A stretch of DNA of 64,000 bases from Blautia parvula (GCF_020215665.1 NZ_CP084061.1:1761001-1825000), one strand, 5' to 3'. Shown: positions 17,555 to 27,221, numbered from the stretch's first letter. The notes: a model not told the origin generated them from the sequence alone. Numbers and translations are program-made.

Positions 17555-18985
17555 TCACATTACCAAGCCGCATACCACATACAGCACCGTAGCAATCGCC
17601 GCCGTCACCAGTGCGTAGGGAAGCTGTGTCTTCACATGCGAGAACAAGTCCGTGCCCACCGACATGGAGGACAGAATGGTGGTATCTGATATAGGAGAAC
17701 AGTGGTCTCCGAAAATACCTCCTGAAACAACCGCTCCGATTGCCAGCAGAATATTGGAATCCATGGCAACCGCCATTGGAATGGCAATAGGCATCATAAT
17801 GGAGAACGTTCCCCAGCTTGTACCTGTACTGAATGCCATAACTGCACCCAACAGGAAAATGATAGCAGGTCCGAAGGCTCCGCTGACTTTTCCTCCGATC
17901 AGGCTGGCAAGGAAGGTACCGGTACCCAGTGTCTTGATCACACCGCCGATGGCAAATGCCAGAACCAGCAGGATGACAAGTGTGAGCATATTGCTGACAC
18001 CTTTCAGCACATAATCCCCAAACTGTTTTCCGGTCATGATCTTCTGTCTTGTGTAGAGCATACCCATAACAAGCAGTGTAATGGTAACTGCATAGAGGAT
18101 GGATGTGGTTCCGTCACCCTCTGTGATATTTCCTTTTCCTGTGACCAGCAGGCCGATGAAGGTACCGCCGATCAGCACGATAAGCGGAAGCATCATGTTC
18201 CACTTGTTCTCCTTGCCCGGCTCTACCAGCTCATCAAATCCTTCACTGTCGTTTAACAGAGGAACCACTCCGTCATCGTACAGCTTGCCTGTCTTCTGCA
18301 CACGCTCCTCAGCTTTCTTCATAGGGCCCCAGTCTTTTCCGCTCAGTATGTAGAACAATACCATAACGAGAGACACAATACTGTAGAACTGGAACGGAAG
18401 ACTCCGGATCAGAAGATTCATAGGGTCTCCGGCGATAACGCCGGCAGTGATCTCCGCCCCGATCAGTCCCATGAGCATGGCACCCCAGGAGTTCAGCGGA
18501 ATAATGGCATTGATGGGCGCTGACGTGGAGTCACAGATATAAGCCAGCTTTTCTCTGGAAACTTTATATTTGTCGATCAGCGGTCTTGTCACAACGCCGG
18601 TGAACATGATACTTAAAAGGCCGTCAATGAAAATAATGACACCGATAATATAGGCGATCATCATAGCCATCTTTTTACTTCTCACTTTATTCCCCTGCTC
18701 AGTCAGATACGTCACAAAGCCATTGACGCCGCCTGACACACGCACCAGTATTACAAATGCGCCCATCAGCGTGGTAAACAAAAACGTTTTCAGATTTCCG
18801 GTATCTGCACATACATTTAGAATCTGGTTCACCAGCTCATTTACAGCGGTGATGGGATTCCACCCGCACAGAATCAGTTCTCCGGAAAAAATACCGATCA
18901 AAAGAGCAAGCGCCACCTTACGAAACGCAATGGCAAATGCAATGGCAATGATCGGCGGAATTAATGTCAAAAATCCATAATCCAT
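17555..18985 (-). CDS. NhaC-family Na+/H+ or amino acid antiporter
   Basis: A 476-residue polytopic membrane protein, about 11-12 segments, of the NhaC family: a GDHCSPISDTTILSS motif near the C-terminus and TSAPINAIIPLNSWGA in the middle. The family includes Na+/H+ antiporters and substrate:cation exchangers. It is the last gene of ridA - desulfhydrase - antiporter, with a 21-base gap, which suggests transport of a sulfur or D-amino acid rather than general sodium control. ATG 18985 follows GAGGAGG. Confidence 0.85.
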   Translation of the reverse strand: MDYGFLTLIPPIIAIAFAIAFRKVALALLIGIFSGELILCGWNPITAVNELVNQILNVCADTGNLKTFLFTTLMGAFVILVRVSGGVNGFVTYLTEQGNKVRSKKMAMMIAYIIGVIIFIDGLLSIMFTGVVTRPLIDKYKVSREKLAYICDSTSAPINAIIPLNSWGAMLMGLIGAEITAGVIAGDPMNLLIRSLPFQFYSIVSLVMVLFYILSGKDWGPMKKAEERVQKTGKLYDDGVVPLLNDSEGFDELVEPGKENKWNMMLPLIVLIGGTFIGLLVTGKGNITEGDGTTSILYAVTITLLVMGMLYTRQKIMTGKQFGDYVLKGVSNMLTLVILLVLAFAIGGVIKTLGTGTFLASLIGGKVSGAFGPAIIFLLGAVMAFSTGTSWGTFSIMMPIAIPMAVAMDSNILLAIGAVVSGGIFGDHCSPISDTTILSSMSVGTDLFSHVKTQLPYALVTAAIATVLYVVCGLVM

Positions 18986-19006
18986 AGTATTCCCTCCTCT
19001 TTTGTG

Positions 19007-19993
19007 TCAATACTGGGCAAACAAAGAGCCAAACCCTCCTGTATGCAGGTAACAGACAGGCCCCTTTGCTTTCCCCTTTCCCAACCAGTCCCTCATGCCG
19101 ACCAGGACTTTACTGTTGTAGATATTTTCAATGAAAATACCCTCTGCCCTGGCAAATTCAAAAATCTCCCGGGCACTTTCGCTGGTATTTACGCCCCAGC
19201 CCCGGCCCCGGAAACCGTCCTCAATACTGCAGAGTTCTTCCACGGATTTCCCTGCAGGGATTCCGGTTATAGCCTCCACTTCCCGCACAGTGTCCGCAAT
19301 GTGTTTCTTCAGGTTTTCCCTGTCGTCCTCCACACTCACGATCACGATCCGGAAGGGATTTCCCATAACTGCATTTCCATACACCAGCCCTGCTGCCACA
19401 CCGCCGTTACCACCCGGTGCGAAGATTGTCATGCCGGTGATTCCCTGTGCCTGGCACTGTTTCATAAGCTCCGGTACGGCTGCCGTATAGCCCAGAGCGC
19501 CTCTTCCCGTGGTAGCCCCGTTTCTCACTACATAGGGATTTCTCCCCTCTCTGCGGTATTTTTCAAAAAGCTCCTCCACAAAGGCATTGCGTGCGTCAGA
19601 ATCCACGTCCCCGAGAAAATGGGATTTCACCCCGAGAATCTGATTCAGCAGCAGATTTCCTTGCTTCTTCTCCGGCTCGGTGCCATTGTGAACCAGTTCA
19701 CAGTCCAGTCCCACTTTCGCGCAGGCTGCAGCTGTCAGGGTACACAGGTTTGACTGGGCAGGTCCTGCAGCCAGAATCACTTTACTGCCCTCTTTTACTG
19801 CCTCTCCCAGTATGTATTCCAGGCTTCTGATCTTGTTGCCGCCGGGGCCTATGCCTGTCATATCATCACGTTTGATATAGATCTTTGGACAGCCCCACTG
19901 CTCTTCCAGCCTGTGCAGACGGTGAAGCGGCGTGGGAGCGGGCATCAGCGGTACGCGTTCTGTCTTCTCCAAAAAAGTCTCCAGCAAATGCAT
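19007..19993 (-). CDS. dcyD: D-cysteine desulfhydrase / ACC deaminase family PLP enzyme
   Basis: A 328-residue fold-type II PLP enzyme. The Schiff-base lysine is in GGNKIRSLEY (K54), and a phosphate-binding glycine loop is in FAPGGNGGVAAG. Length and sequence match DcyD/YedO, which splits D-cysteine to pyruvate, sulfide and ammonia; the same family includes 1-aminocyclopropane-1-carboxylate deaminase. RidA upstream would remove the aminoacrylate intermediate, supporting the desulfhydrase reading. ATG 19993 follows AAGGGGG. Confidence 0.75.
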   Translation of the reverse strand: MHLLETFLEKTERVPLMPAPTPLHRLHRLEEQWGCPKIYIKRDDMTGIGPGGNKIRSLEYILGEAVKEGSKVILAAGPAQSNLCTLTAAACAKVGLDCELVHNGTEPEKKQGNLLLNQILGVKSHFLGDVDSDARNAFVEELFEKYRREGRNPYVVRNGATTGRGALGYTAAVPELMKQCQAQGITGMTIFAPGGNGGVAAGLVYGNAVMGNPFRIVIVSVEDDRENLKKHIADTVREVEAITGIPAGKSVEELCSIEDGFRGRGWGVNTSESAREIFEFARAEGIFIENIYNSKVLVGMRDWLGKGKAKGPVCYLHTGGFGSLFAQY

Positions 19994-20011
19994 GCTTCCA
20001 TTCCCCCTTTT

Positions 20012-20383
20012 CTAACGCTCGGCGATCACCTCGACTTCACAGAGCACACCCTTTGGCAGCGTCTTAACCGCAACACAGGAGCGCGCCGGATTGGTGGTAA
20101 AGTATTTTGCGTAAACTTCATTAAATGCCGCAAAATCCTTCATGTCCGCAAGAAAACAAGTCGTCTTGATCACTTTTTCAAAACTGCTTCCGCCTGCTGC
20201 AAGCACGGCACCTACATTTTCAATAGACTGCTTTGCCTGAGCGGTGATCTCCGCCTCCACTACCTGGCCGGTAGCCGGGTCAATGGGTATCTGACCTGAA
20301 GTGAACAAAAGTTCATTTGTCTTCATTCCCTGTGAGTATGGGCCGATTGCGGCCGGTGCTTTTTCTGTACTGATGATTTCCAT
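20012..20383 (-). CDS. ridA: RidA family enamine/imine deaminase
   Basis: A 123-residue protein that hydrolyses reactive 2-aminoacrylate and similar enamines released by PLP enzymes. Family signatures are visible: IGPYSQG near the N-terminus, FTSGQIPIDPATG, and the active-site arginine in NPARSCVAV. It is the first gene of the three-gene operon with the D-cysteine desulfhydrase and the NhaC transporter, 18 bases upstream of the former. This is a biochemically sensible pairing, because desulfhydrases release aminoacrylate. Confidence 0.9.
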   Translation of the reverse strand: MEIISTEKAPAAIGPYSQGMKTNELLFTSGQIPIDPATGQVVEAEITAQAKQSIENVGAVLAAGGSSFEKVIKTTCFLADMKDFAAFNEVYAKYFTTNPARSCVAVKTLPKGVLCEVEVIAER

Positions 20384-20483
20384 AATTTCAGTCCCCCATT
20401 CCTCTGTCGTTTTATCATATTAAAGAGTATATCACTAAACTATTTTTTAGTCAATAGTTATTTTTTCATTCTTTCATCATTTT

Positions 20484-20503
20484 GACTGAAATATTTTTCA
20501 GTC
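20484..20503. promoter_or_regulatory. palindromic operator candidate between ridA and the DauR-type regulator
   Basis: GACTGAAATATTTTTCAGTC is a perfect 8-4-8 inverted repeat in the middle of the divergent intergenic region. A related TTTTTTAGTC word lies near 20444. It is a plausible binding site for the regulator at 20558. Confidence 0.5.
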
Positions 20504-20557
20504 CAGGTTGCGTTTCCCCCGTAAAAAAGTTATAATGGGTAAAAGGAGGATTTTACC

Positions 20558-21220
20558 ATGAATTACCTTACCCTGACAGAAACAGACAAAGCTATTTTGG
20601 AATCATATAAGACAGTCCTGGACGGACTTGCAGAATATTTAGGCGATGGATATGAACTGATTCTTCACAGTCTGGAGAATCTGGAGCACTCCGTCATCAA
20701 GATCATCAACGGCCACTATACCGGACGCGTGGAGGGCGCCCCCATCACGGACCTTGCTTTAAAAATGCTGGATAATATCCGTCAGAAAAAGGAGCCCGCG
20801 GCCCTGTGTTATTTTAATAAGAAAAACGGAAACACATTAAAATCCGCTACCATCCCTATCCTGGGGGAAAAGAAGCGCATCATCGGCCTTCTCTGCATCA
20901 ATTTTCACACAGAGGTGTCCTTCGCCAGCATCCTGGCAAGCTTCACCCCTGCAAACAGCATTGTCCCCGGTGTGACAGAGACCTTCAGCGACAATGTGGA
21001 CGACCTGATCACCTCTGCACTGGACGAGGCCAAAAACAAAGTATACGCCAATCCTCTGATCTCCACCACCAATAAAAATAAGGAGATCATTCATCTCCTG
21101 TACGAAAAAGGTATCTTTAATATGAAGGACGCAGTCATTAAGGCGGCGGAAAGCCTTGGCATCTCTAAAAACACCGTCTACCTTCATCTGCGGAATCTGG
21201 AAAAAGAAAACAGCAATTAA
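20558..21220 (+). CDS. YheO/DauR-type PAS and HTH transcriptional regulator
   Basis: 220 residues: an N-terminal YheO-like PAS domain (about 10-125, with LGDGYELILHSLENLEHSVIKI) and a C-terminal DauR-type helix-turn-helix (about 170-215, ending GISKNTVYLHLRNLEK). Relatives include DauR, which represses D-arginine catabolism. Here it is divergent from ridA-dcyD-nhaC, so it probably senses a D- or sulfur amino acid. ATG 20558 follows AAAGGAGG. Confidence 0.85.
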   Translation: MNYLTLTETDKAILESYKTVLDGLAEYLGDGYELILHSLENLEHSVIKIINGHYTGRVEGAPITDLALKMLDNIRQKKEPAALCYFNKKNGNTLKSATIPILGEKKRIIGLLCINFHTEVSFASILASFTPANSIVPGVTETFSDNVDDLITSALDEAKNKVYANPLISTTNKNKEIIHLLYEKGIFNMKDAVIKAAESLGISKNTVYLHLRNLEKENSN

Positions 21221-21225
21221 AAAGC

Positions 21226-21252
21226 GCCGGACAGAAACGATCTCTGTCCGGC
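21226..21252. terminator. bidirectional terminator
   Basis: A perfect 9-bp stem GCCGGACAG / CTGTCCGGC lies between the convergent regulator and DUF445 genes. Confidence 0.7.
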
Positions 21253-21275
21253 ACACTATTCTCAGGCCGCCCTCC

Positions 21276-22175
21276 CTACAGAAGCAGATTCAGCAGTCCA
21301 ATGACAAACCCGATCAATGCTCCCAGATTGATGACAGCATTCAGCTCTTTCTTCATAATAGACATGAGGATGTTCTCCACTTCCAGCACATCCATACCGT
21401 TTACCTTCTCCTCTACTACTTTGGCGATCTGGAACTGTTCCGCCAGCTCTCCTGCTTTGTCACCTACAAATTTTACATAGATGCTCTCCACCAGGCCACG
21501 GATTCTCTCCTCGCCCAGAGGGATGGATTCCACAATCTCACTGACTTTACGGCTTTCCACAGCCGCGATCTCTCCTACCACAACCGGATGGATCTTGTCA
21601 TGGCCGTTCTCACGGATGTAATCCCCCACCTTTCTGCCGATGGGTTCTGCAATGGAGTTGATCAGATCATCTGTAAGGAACATGGACACCATGGAGCCCT
21701 GGAATTTCTGCTTCACTTCTTTGGCACCCTCCTCCGCAATGATGGAGCCCACATCCAGCTTATTAAGCCCCTCTGTGATGCGTTCTGTGATAAAATTTTC
21801 CAGCTTCTCCCGCATGGCCTCATAGTCGTCCTGCTCCACATAGTGCTGCAGGAACCCCTCTACTGTGTCATCGCTTTTCTGCACCTTCTGGATACCCTCG
21901 CTGATACGGCCCACAATGGTATTCTTCACACCATCGGACAGCAGCATGTCCTCCAGATCCTGCTTTGTGATCAGATGGTCGCCCACCGCGCTTCCCAAAG
22001 CCTTTGCCAGCCTGCTTTTTCCTCTCGGAATGATGCCCGGCGTAAAGGGCAGGGTCCAGTTTCCGATCTTCACCGGATACAGGGGACGAAACAACATTTT
22101 CACTGCAATATAGTTTGTACAGTAGCCGATGACCGCCCCGATGAGCGGCCCGGCAAGTAAACGTAAAAAGTTCAT
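21276..22175 (-). CDS. DUF445 family membrane protein
   Basis: 299 residues of the DUF445/YheB type. It starts with a membrane segment with GAVIGYCTNYIAVKMLFRP, the family's most conserved motif, has a long amphipathic helical middle, and ends with a second hydrophobic segment (LGALIGFVIGLLNLLL). In Bacillus the relatives are linked to sporulation and the cell surface; the molecular role is unknown. It follows the cysteine desulfidase gene with an 11-base gap, so the two are probably co-transcribed. Confidence 0.85.
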   Translation of the reverse strand: MNFLRLLAGPLIGAVIGYCTNYIAVKMLFRPLYPVKIGNWTLPFTPGIIPRGKSRLAKALGSAVGDHLITKQDLEDMLLSDGVKNTIVGRISEGIQKVQKSDDTVEGFLQHYVEQDDYEAMREKLENFITERITEGLNKLDVGSIIAEEGAKEVKQKFQGSMVSMFLTDDLINSIAEPIGRKVGDYIRENGHDKIHPVVVGEIAAVESRKVSEIVESIPLGEERIRGLVESIYVKFVGDKAGELAEQFQIAKVVEEKVNGMDVLEVENILMSIMKKELNAVINLGALIGFVIGLLNLLL

Positions 22176-22186
22176 TTGTATCCCTT

Positions 22187-23467
22187 CTATTCGTTATGTT
22201 CTATCATAATTTTCAGTATCTCTTTGTCTGTCTGCTTCATGCCTTCCTTGCCTATGTATCCCACACAACTGATGGTCTCAGGCGTATCCTCCTGCAGAAT
22301 ACCCGTATAGGGGGCATAGACTTTGTTCTTCATTGCCAGGTTATGTGCCATAATGGCTGCATCCAGGCTGGTGGCGATCTTAGCTGCGCAGGAGATTTTC
22401 GCTCCGTCGCAGATAATCCCCGGTATATTTGCCAGCGTGTTCTCCACGGTCATTTTGATCTGGTCCAGGGTCCCGCCCACCATATAGGTGAGAGCCGCAC
22501 CACTGGCACAGGAGGCGGAGACTGCGCCGCAGAAGGCGGACAGCTTGCCGATATATGTCTTCTGGTATATGGTCAGAAGGTTGGAAAATACTAAGGAACG
22601 GTAAAGTGTCTCCTGGTCCACCTGCTTGATCCTGGCATAGACCACCACAGGAACAGAGGAGGCGATTCCCTGGTTGCCGGAGCCGGAATTGATGATGACC
22701 GGAAGATCGCATCCTCCCATTCTGGCCTCAGAGCCTGCCGCGGCATATGCCTTCATTTGATTTAAGGTAGTGTCAGGATAAGACTCCACCAAAAGCTTTC
22801 CAAGACCCAGGCCGTATCCGCCTTTCATTCCCTCATTGGCGATCGCCATATTGCAGGTGATCTGTCTCTCTATCAAATGCTGCACTTTGGAAAGCTCCAC
22901 CGTGTCGGCAAATTCTTTGATGTTTTCCATATTCAGGATGACTTTTCTCTCGTCTGTGTCATCGTGCTCAACTAAAGCGGCACCCTCGAGCAGCTCTTTC
23001 CCGTCTTTCCGGATGCTGGTGATGTTGGTATGTCCGTCACGGATCTCCACCACGGCGCTGTGTTCTTCGGTGTAAAGCTCCAGAATTATATGGAGTACAC
23101 TGGAACTGTCCAGGAATTCCACCTTACAGACACCTTTTTTCAGCATATCCTTTGCCTTCTCAATATCCTCGTCCGCAACATCCTCCAGGACTTCCATCTG
23201 TTTCTGTGCATTACCTCCCGCAATACCCAGAAGCACGCCGGCCTCAATACCTACCAGCCCCTTTGAATTCGGTATGGTGACACAGCGCACATTTTTGATG
23301 ATATTGCCGCTGCACTTTGCAATAACTTTTTCGGGCATTTGGCCCAGAACTTCTCTTGCCCTGGCGCCGCCGTAGGCAAGCGCGATGGGCTCTGTACACC
23401 CCATGGCCGGAACCAGCTCGGATTCCAGGATTTTAATATAATCTTCTATTATTTCATTTGTCAGCAT
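22187..23467 (-). CDS. cyuA: L-cysteine desulfidase family protein (CyuA/YhaM type)
   Basis: About 426 residues. Family members are oxygen-sensitive [4Fe-4S] enzymes that break L-cysteine to pyruvate, sulfide and ammonia. Cluster and active-site cysteines are visible in PAMGCTEPIALAY (C24), GGCDLPVIINSGSGNQG and the ICDGAKISCAAKIA segment. ATG 23467 is chosen because GGAGAGG sits 9 bases before it; an in-frame TTG upstream has no site. With the D-cysteine enzyme and RidA 2 kb away, it makes the neighbourhood a cysteine-degrading region. Confidence 0.85.
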   Translation of the reverse strand: MLTNEIIEDYIKILESELVPAMGCTEPIALAYGGARAREVLGQMPEKVIAKCSGNIIKNVRCVTIPNSKGLVGIEAGVLLGIAGGNAQKQMEVLEDVADEDIEKAKDMLKKGVCKVEFLDSSSVLHIILELYTEEHSAVVEIRDGHTNITSIRKDGKELLEGAALVEHDDTDERKVILNMENIKEFADTVELSKVQHLIERQITCNMAIANEGMKGGYGLGLGKLLVESYPDTTLNQMKAYAAAGSEARMGGCDLPVIINSGSGNQGIASSVPVVVYARIKQVDQETLYRSLVFSNLLTIYQKTYIGKLSAFCGAVSASCASGAALTYMVGGTLDQIKMTVENTLANIPGIICDGAKISCAAKIATSLDAAIMAHNLAMKNKVYAPYTGILQEDTPETISCVGYIGKEGMKQTDKEILKIMIEHNE

Positions 23468-23471
23468 TTTT

Positions 23472-24011
23472 TTAACCTCTCCCAAATAATTTTCCGCGTA
23501 AATTCCCCCACATGCGGATCAAAAAGTAATCATATGCCTTGTCAAACAGATACAGGGCAATCTGGCCTCCCAGTACAAAGACAAGCATCAGCTTTCCGGA
23601 AACCTCACCTGCAAAGAGAAGCTTCGGAAACAGAAAAAGCGCAGGCAGGTACATGATATTGAAGATCACAACCTTTCCTGCCGCAAAAATCAGCTTAGGA
23701 TTTTTCATATTCTGGTGTTTTCCCAGAAAACGCCACAGGCCCTCTATCAAAAGCACATAGACCCCCATCATGGCAAAGGTAATACAGTAGAGCTTCTGAG
23801 GCGCCAGAAGAAATCCCAGAAGCAGGGTTCCCCCGAAAAAGATGATTCCTGTCTTCAGCTCATATTCTCTCACAATGATACCCACACAGAAGGCGGCTGC
23901 CGCCAGAAAAAACAAAGTATTAAAGTCCAGAATACCGCTGAGTACGATCATAACCACTGACAAAGCCATCAGAAGGCCGGATACGGCCATTTTCTTTCCA
24001 TTTACAGGCAT
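23472..24011 (-). CDS. membrane protein, possible transporter S-component-like
   Basis: About 179 residues with five or six hydrophobic segments and a short basic tail. ATG 24011 follows GGAGGAG; an upstream GTG in the same frame has no site. It overlaps the J-protein gene by 10 bases and sits 4 bases before the cysteine desulfidase start, so it is clearly within the operon. The size and topology recall ECF S-components or DUF2232-like proteins, but I see no diagnostic motif, so the function is open. Confidence 0.6.
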   Translation of the reverse strand: MPVNGKKMAVSGLLMALSVVMIVLSGILDFNTLFFLAAAAFCVGIIVREYELKTGIIFFGGTLLLGFLLAPQKLYCITFAMMGVYVLLIEGLWRFLGKHQNMKNPKLIFAAGKVVIFNIMYLPALFLFPKLLFAGEVSGKLMLVFVLGGQIALYLFDKAYDYFLIRMWGNLRGKLFGRG

Positions 24012-24652
24012 GGACAAAGATCTCCTCCCATACACTCACACAAACTGTCGGCGCACCACAGATCACAGCAGAAGTTTCCTGTACCACAGGAGGAACCGCC
24101 GTTGTTGGCGTAAGGACTGCCGCCGCCCTGGTAGCGCTGGCTGTTCCACTGCAGACGGTTCACCAGGTTGGAATACTCCGGATTGCCCGGTTCCATGCTG
24201 GATGCCTGCCTTGCCAGATTCAGGGCATTTACATTGTTACCCATTCCCATATTGGCTACTGCACTGAGATAATACCACTGTGCACTTCTGTTCTGTATAC
24301 GGGACAGCACATTAAGCGCCTGCTGGTACTGGCGGGCGTTCAGGTAATTGGCTGCTGCCTGAAGCTGTACATTGTCCTCGGAGGACGCGTAATTCTGCTG
24401 GCTGTAACCTGAACTGTAGCTGTTCCCTGCATTGCTGCCGTAGCCGCTCTGGTAGCCGCCGTCCCTCTCGCGCATGATCTGGTCATAAGCCTCCTGTACT
24501 TCCTTGAATTTTTCCTCTGCCAGACCTGCCAGCGGATTGTCCACATAAGAATCGGGATGGTATTTTCTGCTCAGGTCCCTGTATGCTCTCTTGATTTCGT
24601 CATTGCTGGCGTTTTGTGATACGCCCAGCACTTCATAAGGATTGTTGATCAT
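24002..24652 (-). CDS. J-domain protein with Cys-rich tail
   Basis: A 216-residue protein with an N-terminal J domain (about 4-65, HPD at residues 32-34), a Gly/Ser/Tyr/Gln-rich linker, a TPR-like helical segment (about 105-165), and a short C-terminal tail with six cysteines. The tail could bind metal or act in redox control. It would stimulate a DnaK-type ATPase. It overlaps the upstream DUF5685 gene by 20 bases, an arrangement I recall as typical for Lachnospiraceae. Confidence 0.8.
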   Translation of the reverse strand: MINNPYEVLGVSQNASNDEIKRAYRDLSRKYHPDSYVDNPLAGLAEEKFKEVQEAYDQIMRERDGGYQSGYGSNAGNSYSSGYSQQNYASSEDNVQLQAAANYLNARQYQQALNVLSRIQNRSAQWYYLSAVANMGMGNNVNALNLARQASSMEPGNPEYSNLVNRLQWNSQRYQGGGSPYANNGGSSCGTGNFCCDLWCADSLCECMGGDLCPCL

Positions 24653-25502
24653 GGTTCTCTTTTATCTCCTGTCTTTCTTTTTTTAATTTATTATATTTTG
24701 ACCATACTCCTGAATAGATGATATTCCGAAGCAGTTCAGACTCCTTAATACAGGGAAGCTTCTCAAAGGCACCGCTGGCCTCAGCCATCATCATGAGAAG
24801 AATATTGTATACTTCCTTCTCGTAGCCTTCCCTGTCCTCCCGATAAGATTCATAGAGGGGTTTCAGCGGATTGTAGCTGCCCTTCTCCATATCCTTTTCC
24901 AGGTCATCATAGGCATCCATAATATAAATGAATTTTCCCAGATAAAAACCGAATTTTCTCAAATACTCTTCCCAGACATCCTCCCGAATCACAAAGATCT
25001 CAGCCATCAGTTCCCCGAAACAGCCAGCCACCAGATCCAGGTCTGTCTCCTGCTTCTTCTCATATTCCGAGAGCTTACGAAGCTTCATCCTAATCGCCCT
25101 GCTCTGTCTTGGGTACTCCTGACTGATTTTTCTGGCCTGTTTCTTAAACAAATGAATGCCTGTCAGTCCTTTCATGCTCTTGTCATCCTGCCAGTCATCG
25201 GCAAAATGATAAAAAGAGAGCAGAATATTCATCCCGGCACCATACTGTGTGATCTCATTTTGGAGCATGGGAATTTTCTTCACAGGGTGCACCGGGCACC
25301 TGGAGCTGATTTCCCTGGTCTCGCTCTCATAAAGAGAAGTAAGGAGTACCACCAGAAATGTCATATCATAGGTGAGTGTCATTCTCCCCCGAAATCCGTA
25401 TTCTTCATTGAGGGTCCGGCAAAGACCGCAGTAATATGCCTTGTACTGATAAAATTCTTTTACTTTCAGCTCCGGTTTATCCACCGTCACATATCCAAAC
25501 AT
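24633..25502 (-). CDS. DUF5685 family protein
   Basis: A 289-residue soluble helical protein. It starts with [17 protein letters not shown] and a CxxC-type pair (YYCGLC at about 29-34), with DDWQDDK and [10 protein letters not shown] motifs that resemble the Asp-rich helices of trans-isoprenyl-synthase-like folds. I recognise the DUF5685 pattern. It is the first gene of the run DUF5685 - J-protein - membrane protein - cyuA - DUF445. ATG 25502 follows CAGGAG. Confidence 0.7.
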   Translation of the reverse strand: MFGYVTVDKPELKVKEFYQYKAYYCGLCRTLNEEYGFRGRMTLTYDMTFLVVLLTSLYESETREISSRCPVHPVKKIPMLQNEITQYGAGMNILLSFYHFADDWQDDKSMKGLTGIHLFKKQARKISQEYPRQSRAIRMKLRKLSEYEKKQETDLDLVAGCFGELMAEIFVIREDVWEEYLRKFGFYLGKFIYIMDAYDDLEKDMEKGSYNPLKPLYESYREDREGYEKEVYNILLMMMAEASGAFEKLPCIKESELLRNIIYSGVWSKYNKLKKERQEIKENHDQQSL

Positions 25503-25601
25503 ATGATTTAGCTGCCTTTCTCCTGCCGTTACTATTCACAGCCCTGCAAAAAACGCAGTTCTCTGAACAGCAGCATCTTGCCTGCTGCAGGTTCTTACTT
25601 C

Positions 25602-25630
25602 TTGACATAGTCTATATTATTATACTATAA
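25602..25630 (+). promoter_or_regulatory. promoter of the small alarmone synthetase gene
   Basis: TTGACA at 25602-25607, a 17-base spacer and CTATAA at 25625-25630, in the divergent gap to DUF5685. Confidence 0.55.
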
Positions 25631-25694
25631 GTTTCTGCAAAATACCATCCCCACATTGACGTAACCTTATTTTTCCGATATACTGAAAAAAAAC

Positions 25695-26399
25695 ATGAAA
25701 GAAGGCATATTTTTGCAGAAAAAAACAGAGGATATGAACATAGCTCCACAGGACTTTGACGTGCGCTTTCCTGAGCGCTTTATAAAAAATACAGATTACT
25801 ACAACTCTCTCATGATGATGTACCGCTGTGCCATACGGGAGATCCAGACCAAACTGGAAGTGCTGGATGATGAATTCTCCGTAAAATACAACCGAAATCC
25901 CATCTCCTCCATCAAGACCAGGATCAAAAAGCCCATGAGCATCTACAGCAAGCTGCAGAAACTGGGGTACGAATTTACGGAGACCAATATCCGGGAACAG
26001 TTAAACGATGTGGCCGGAATCCGCGTTATCTGCTCCTTTATAGACGATATCTACACAGTTGCCAATCTTCTGGCGGAACAGGACGATATCAAAATCCTCC
26101 GCATCAAGGATTACATCCTGAATCCCAAGTCCAACGGCTACAGAAGCTATCACATGATCGTGGAGATTCCCGTTTTCTTCGCTGAGGGAAAGACACCCAT
26201 GCGGGCTGAGGTGCAGATCCGAACCATAGGTATGGATTTCTGGGCAAGCCTGGAACACCAGCTCCGCTACAAAAAAGAACTGGGAAGCAACAAAGACCAC
26301 GAACTCATCAGTATGGAGCTTCTGGAATGCGCCCACACCATCACGGCTGTGGACAACCAGATGCAGAATATTAAAAAGATGATTGGGGAACTGAACTGA
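25695..26399 (+). CDS. relQ: RelQ-type small alarmone synthetase (GTP pyrophosphokinase)
   Basis: A 234-residue single-domain RelA/SpoT synthetase making (p)ppGpp from ATP and GTP/GDP. Visible motifs are RIKKPMSIYSKLQ (ATP-binding basic stretch), DVAGIRVICSFIDD, LNPKSNGYRSYHMIVE (G-loop with catalytic Tyr) and AEVQIRTIGMDFWASLEH with the metal-ligand Glu. Hydrolase and ACT domains are absent. The start is ambiguous: ATG 25695 has no site, TTG 25713 follows GAAGG, and ATG 25734 follows AGAGGA. Its last codons form half of its terminator. Confidence 0.9.
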   Translation: MKEGIFLQKKTEDMNIAPQDFDVRFPERFIKNTDYYNSLMMMYRCAIREIQTKLEVLDDEFSVKYNRNPISSIKTRIKKPMSIYSKLQKLGYEFTETNIREQLNDVAGIRVICSFIDDIYTVANLLAEQDDIKILRIKDYILNPKSNGYRSYHMIVEIPVFFAEGKTPMRAEVQIRTIGMDFWASLEHQLRYKKELGSNKDHELISMELLECAHTITAVDNQMQNIKKMIGELN

Positions 26400-26423
26400 C
26401 AGGTTCCTCAATCATCTTTTTCT
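26376..26423 (+). terminator. terminator overlapping the end of relQ
   Basis: AAGATGATTGGGGAAC (inside the coding end) pairs with GTTCCTCAATCATCTT, followed by TTTCTTATTTTT. The convergent gene stops at 26423, so it may serve both strands. Confidence 0.75.
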
Positions 26424-27058
26424 TATTTTTGGCCGGAGACAAACTGATCAAGGAGTGTCTCGCAGGCATCATAATAGGTTGTCATCTCTTCGTCCTTCTC
26501 CATTTTAGTCCCTTCCAGGCTGCGCATGGCGACATACAGATCCTTGACAGAGGCAGGCCTGCCAATCTCTTCATAGGCGGCACAGTCTTCCACCTTGGCA
26601 AAGTCCTCCAGTTTTTCCGGGAAAACACCGGCGTCCTTGAACTTTTCAAAATTCTGCTGGCTGATAAAGAATATCATGCTGGTTCCTTCCTGCATATCCA
26701 CTGTCATTTTCGTCTGGCCTGCCGCCAGCATCTGGGGATCATATCCCTGGGCATCATCCGGAGGGAGCACATAGTTCTGGATCTGTACGTGGACTTCCCC
26801 GTCTCCGTTCAAATCCTCTGCATTGGCTTCAAAATACCCCTGCAGCGCCTGGCTGTCCTCATCCGCGATCATGTAGTCCGTGACAAAGGCAATATTGTAA
26901 TCATAATCCACTTTCCCAAGCATATCCTTGATAAACACAATGACCATAAAGAGCAGAAATGCTCCGATCAGTACGTGGAACTTATAATAGTACCAGAAAT
27001 TGTCAACTTTTTTTCTTGTTTCGTCTTTCATCTGTGGTTTCTTCATTGATTCACTCAT
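26423..27058 (-). CDS. single-span membrane protein of unknown function
   Basis: 211 residues: a basic cytoplasmic N-terminus (about 25 residues), one membrane segment (YYYKFHVLIGAFLLFMVIVF, about 23-45), then an acidic extracytoplasmic domain. The start MSESMKKPQ is behind AAAGGACGG. The pattern is common in Lachnospiraceae next to relQ or MATE genes, but I cannot name a family. A single gene, convergent with relQ and divergent from the MATE exporter. Confidence 0.65.
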   Translation of the reverse strand: MSESMKKPQMKDETRKKVDNFWYYYKFHVLIGAFLLFMVIVFIKDMLGKVDYDYNIAFVTDYMIADEDSQALQGYFEANAEDLNGDGEVHVQIQNYVLPPDDAQGYDPQMLAAGQTKMTVDMQEGTSMIFFISQQNFEKFKDAGVFPEKLEDFAKVEDCAAYEEIGRPASVKDLYVAMRSLEGTKMEKDEEMTTYYDACETLLDQFVSGQK

Positions 27059-27221
27059 CCGTCCTTTTTTTATGCTGATTTAGATTTTATCACTTCTAAA
27101 TTGAGAAAGGAAGAGGTTTTTCGAGACTTTATGGAGATTTTAGAATTGTTATTGCTATTTTCACAACTTGTGATATTATGGTAAAGGATTTTTAGAAATA
27201 CGATCACTGGAGATTAAAAAT

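Noticed and set aside
21156..22160. 334-codon plus-strand open frame
   Set aside because: Antisense to the DUF445 gene, His/Leu/Gln-rich shadow composition, no start site.
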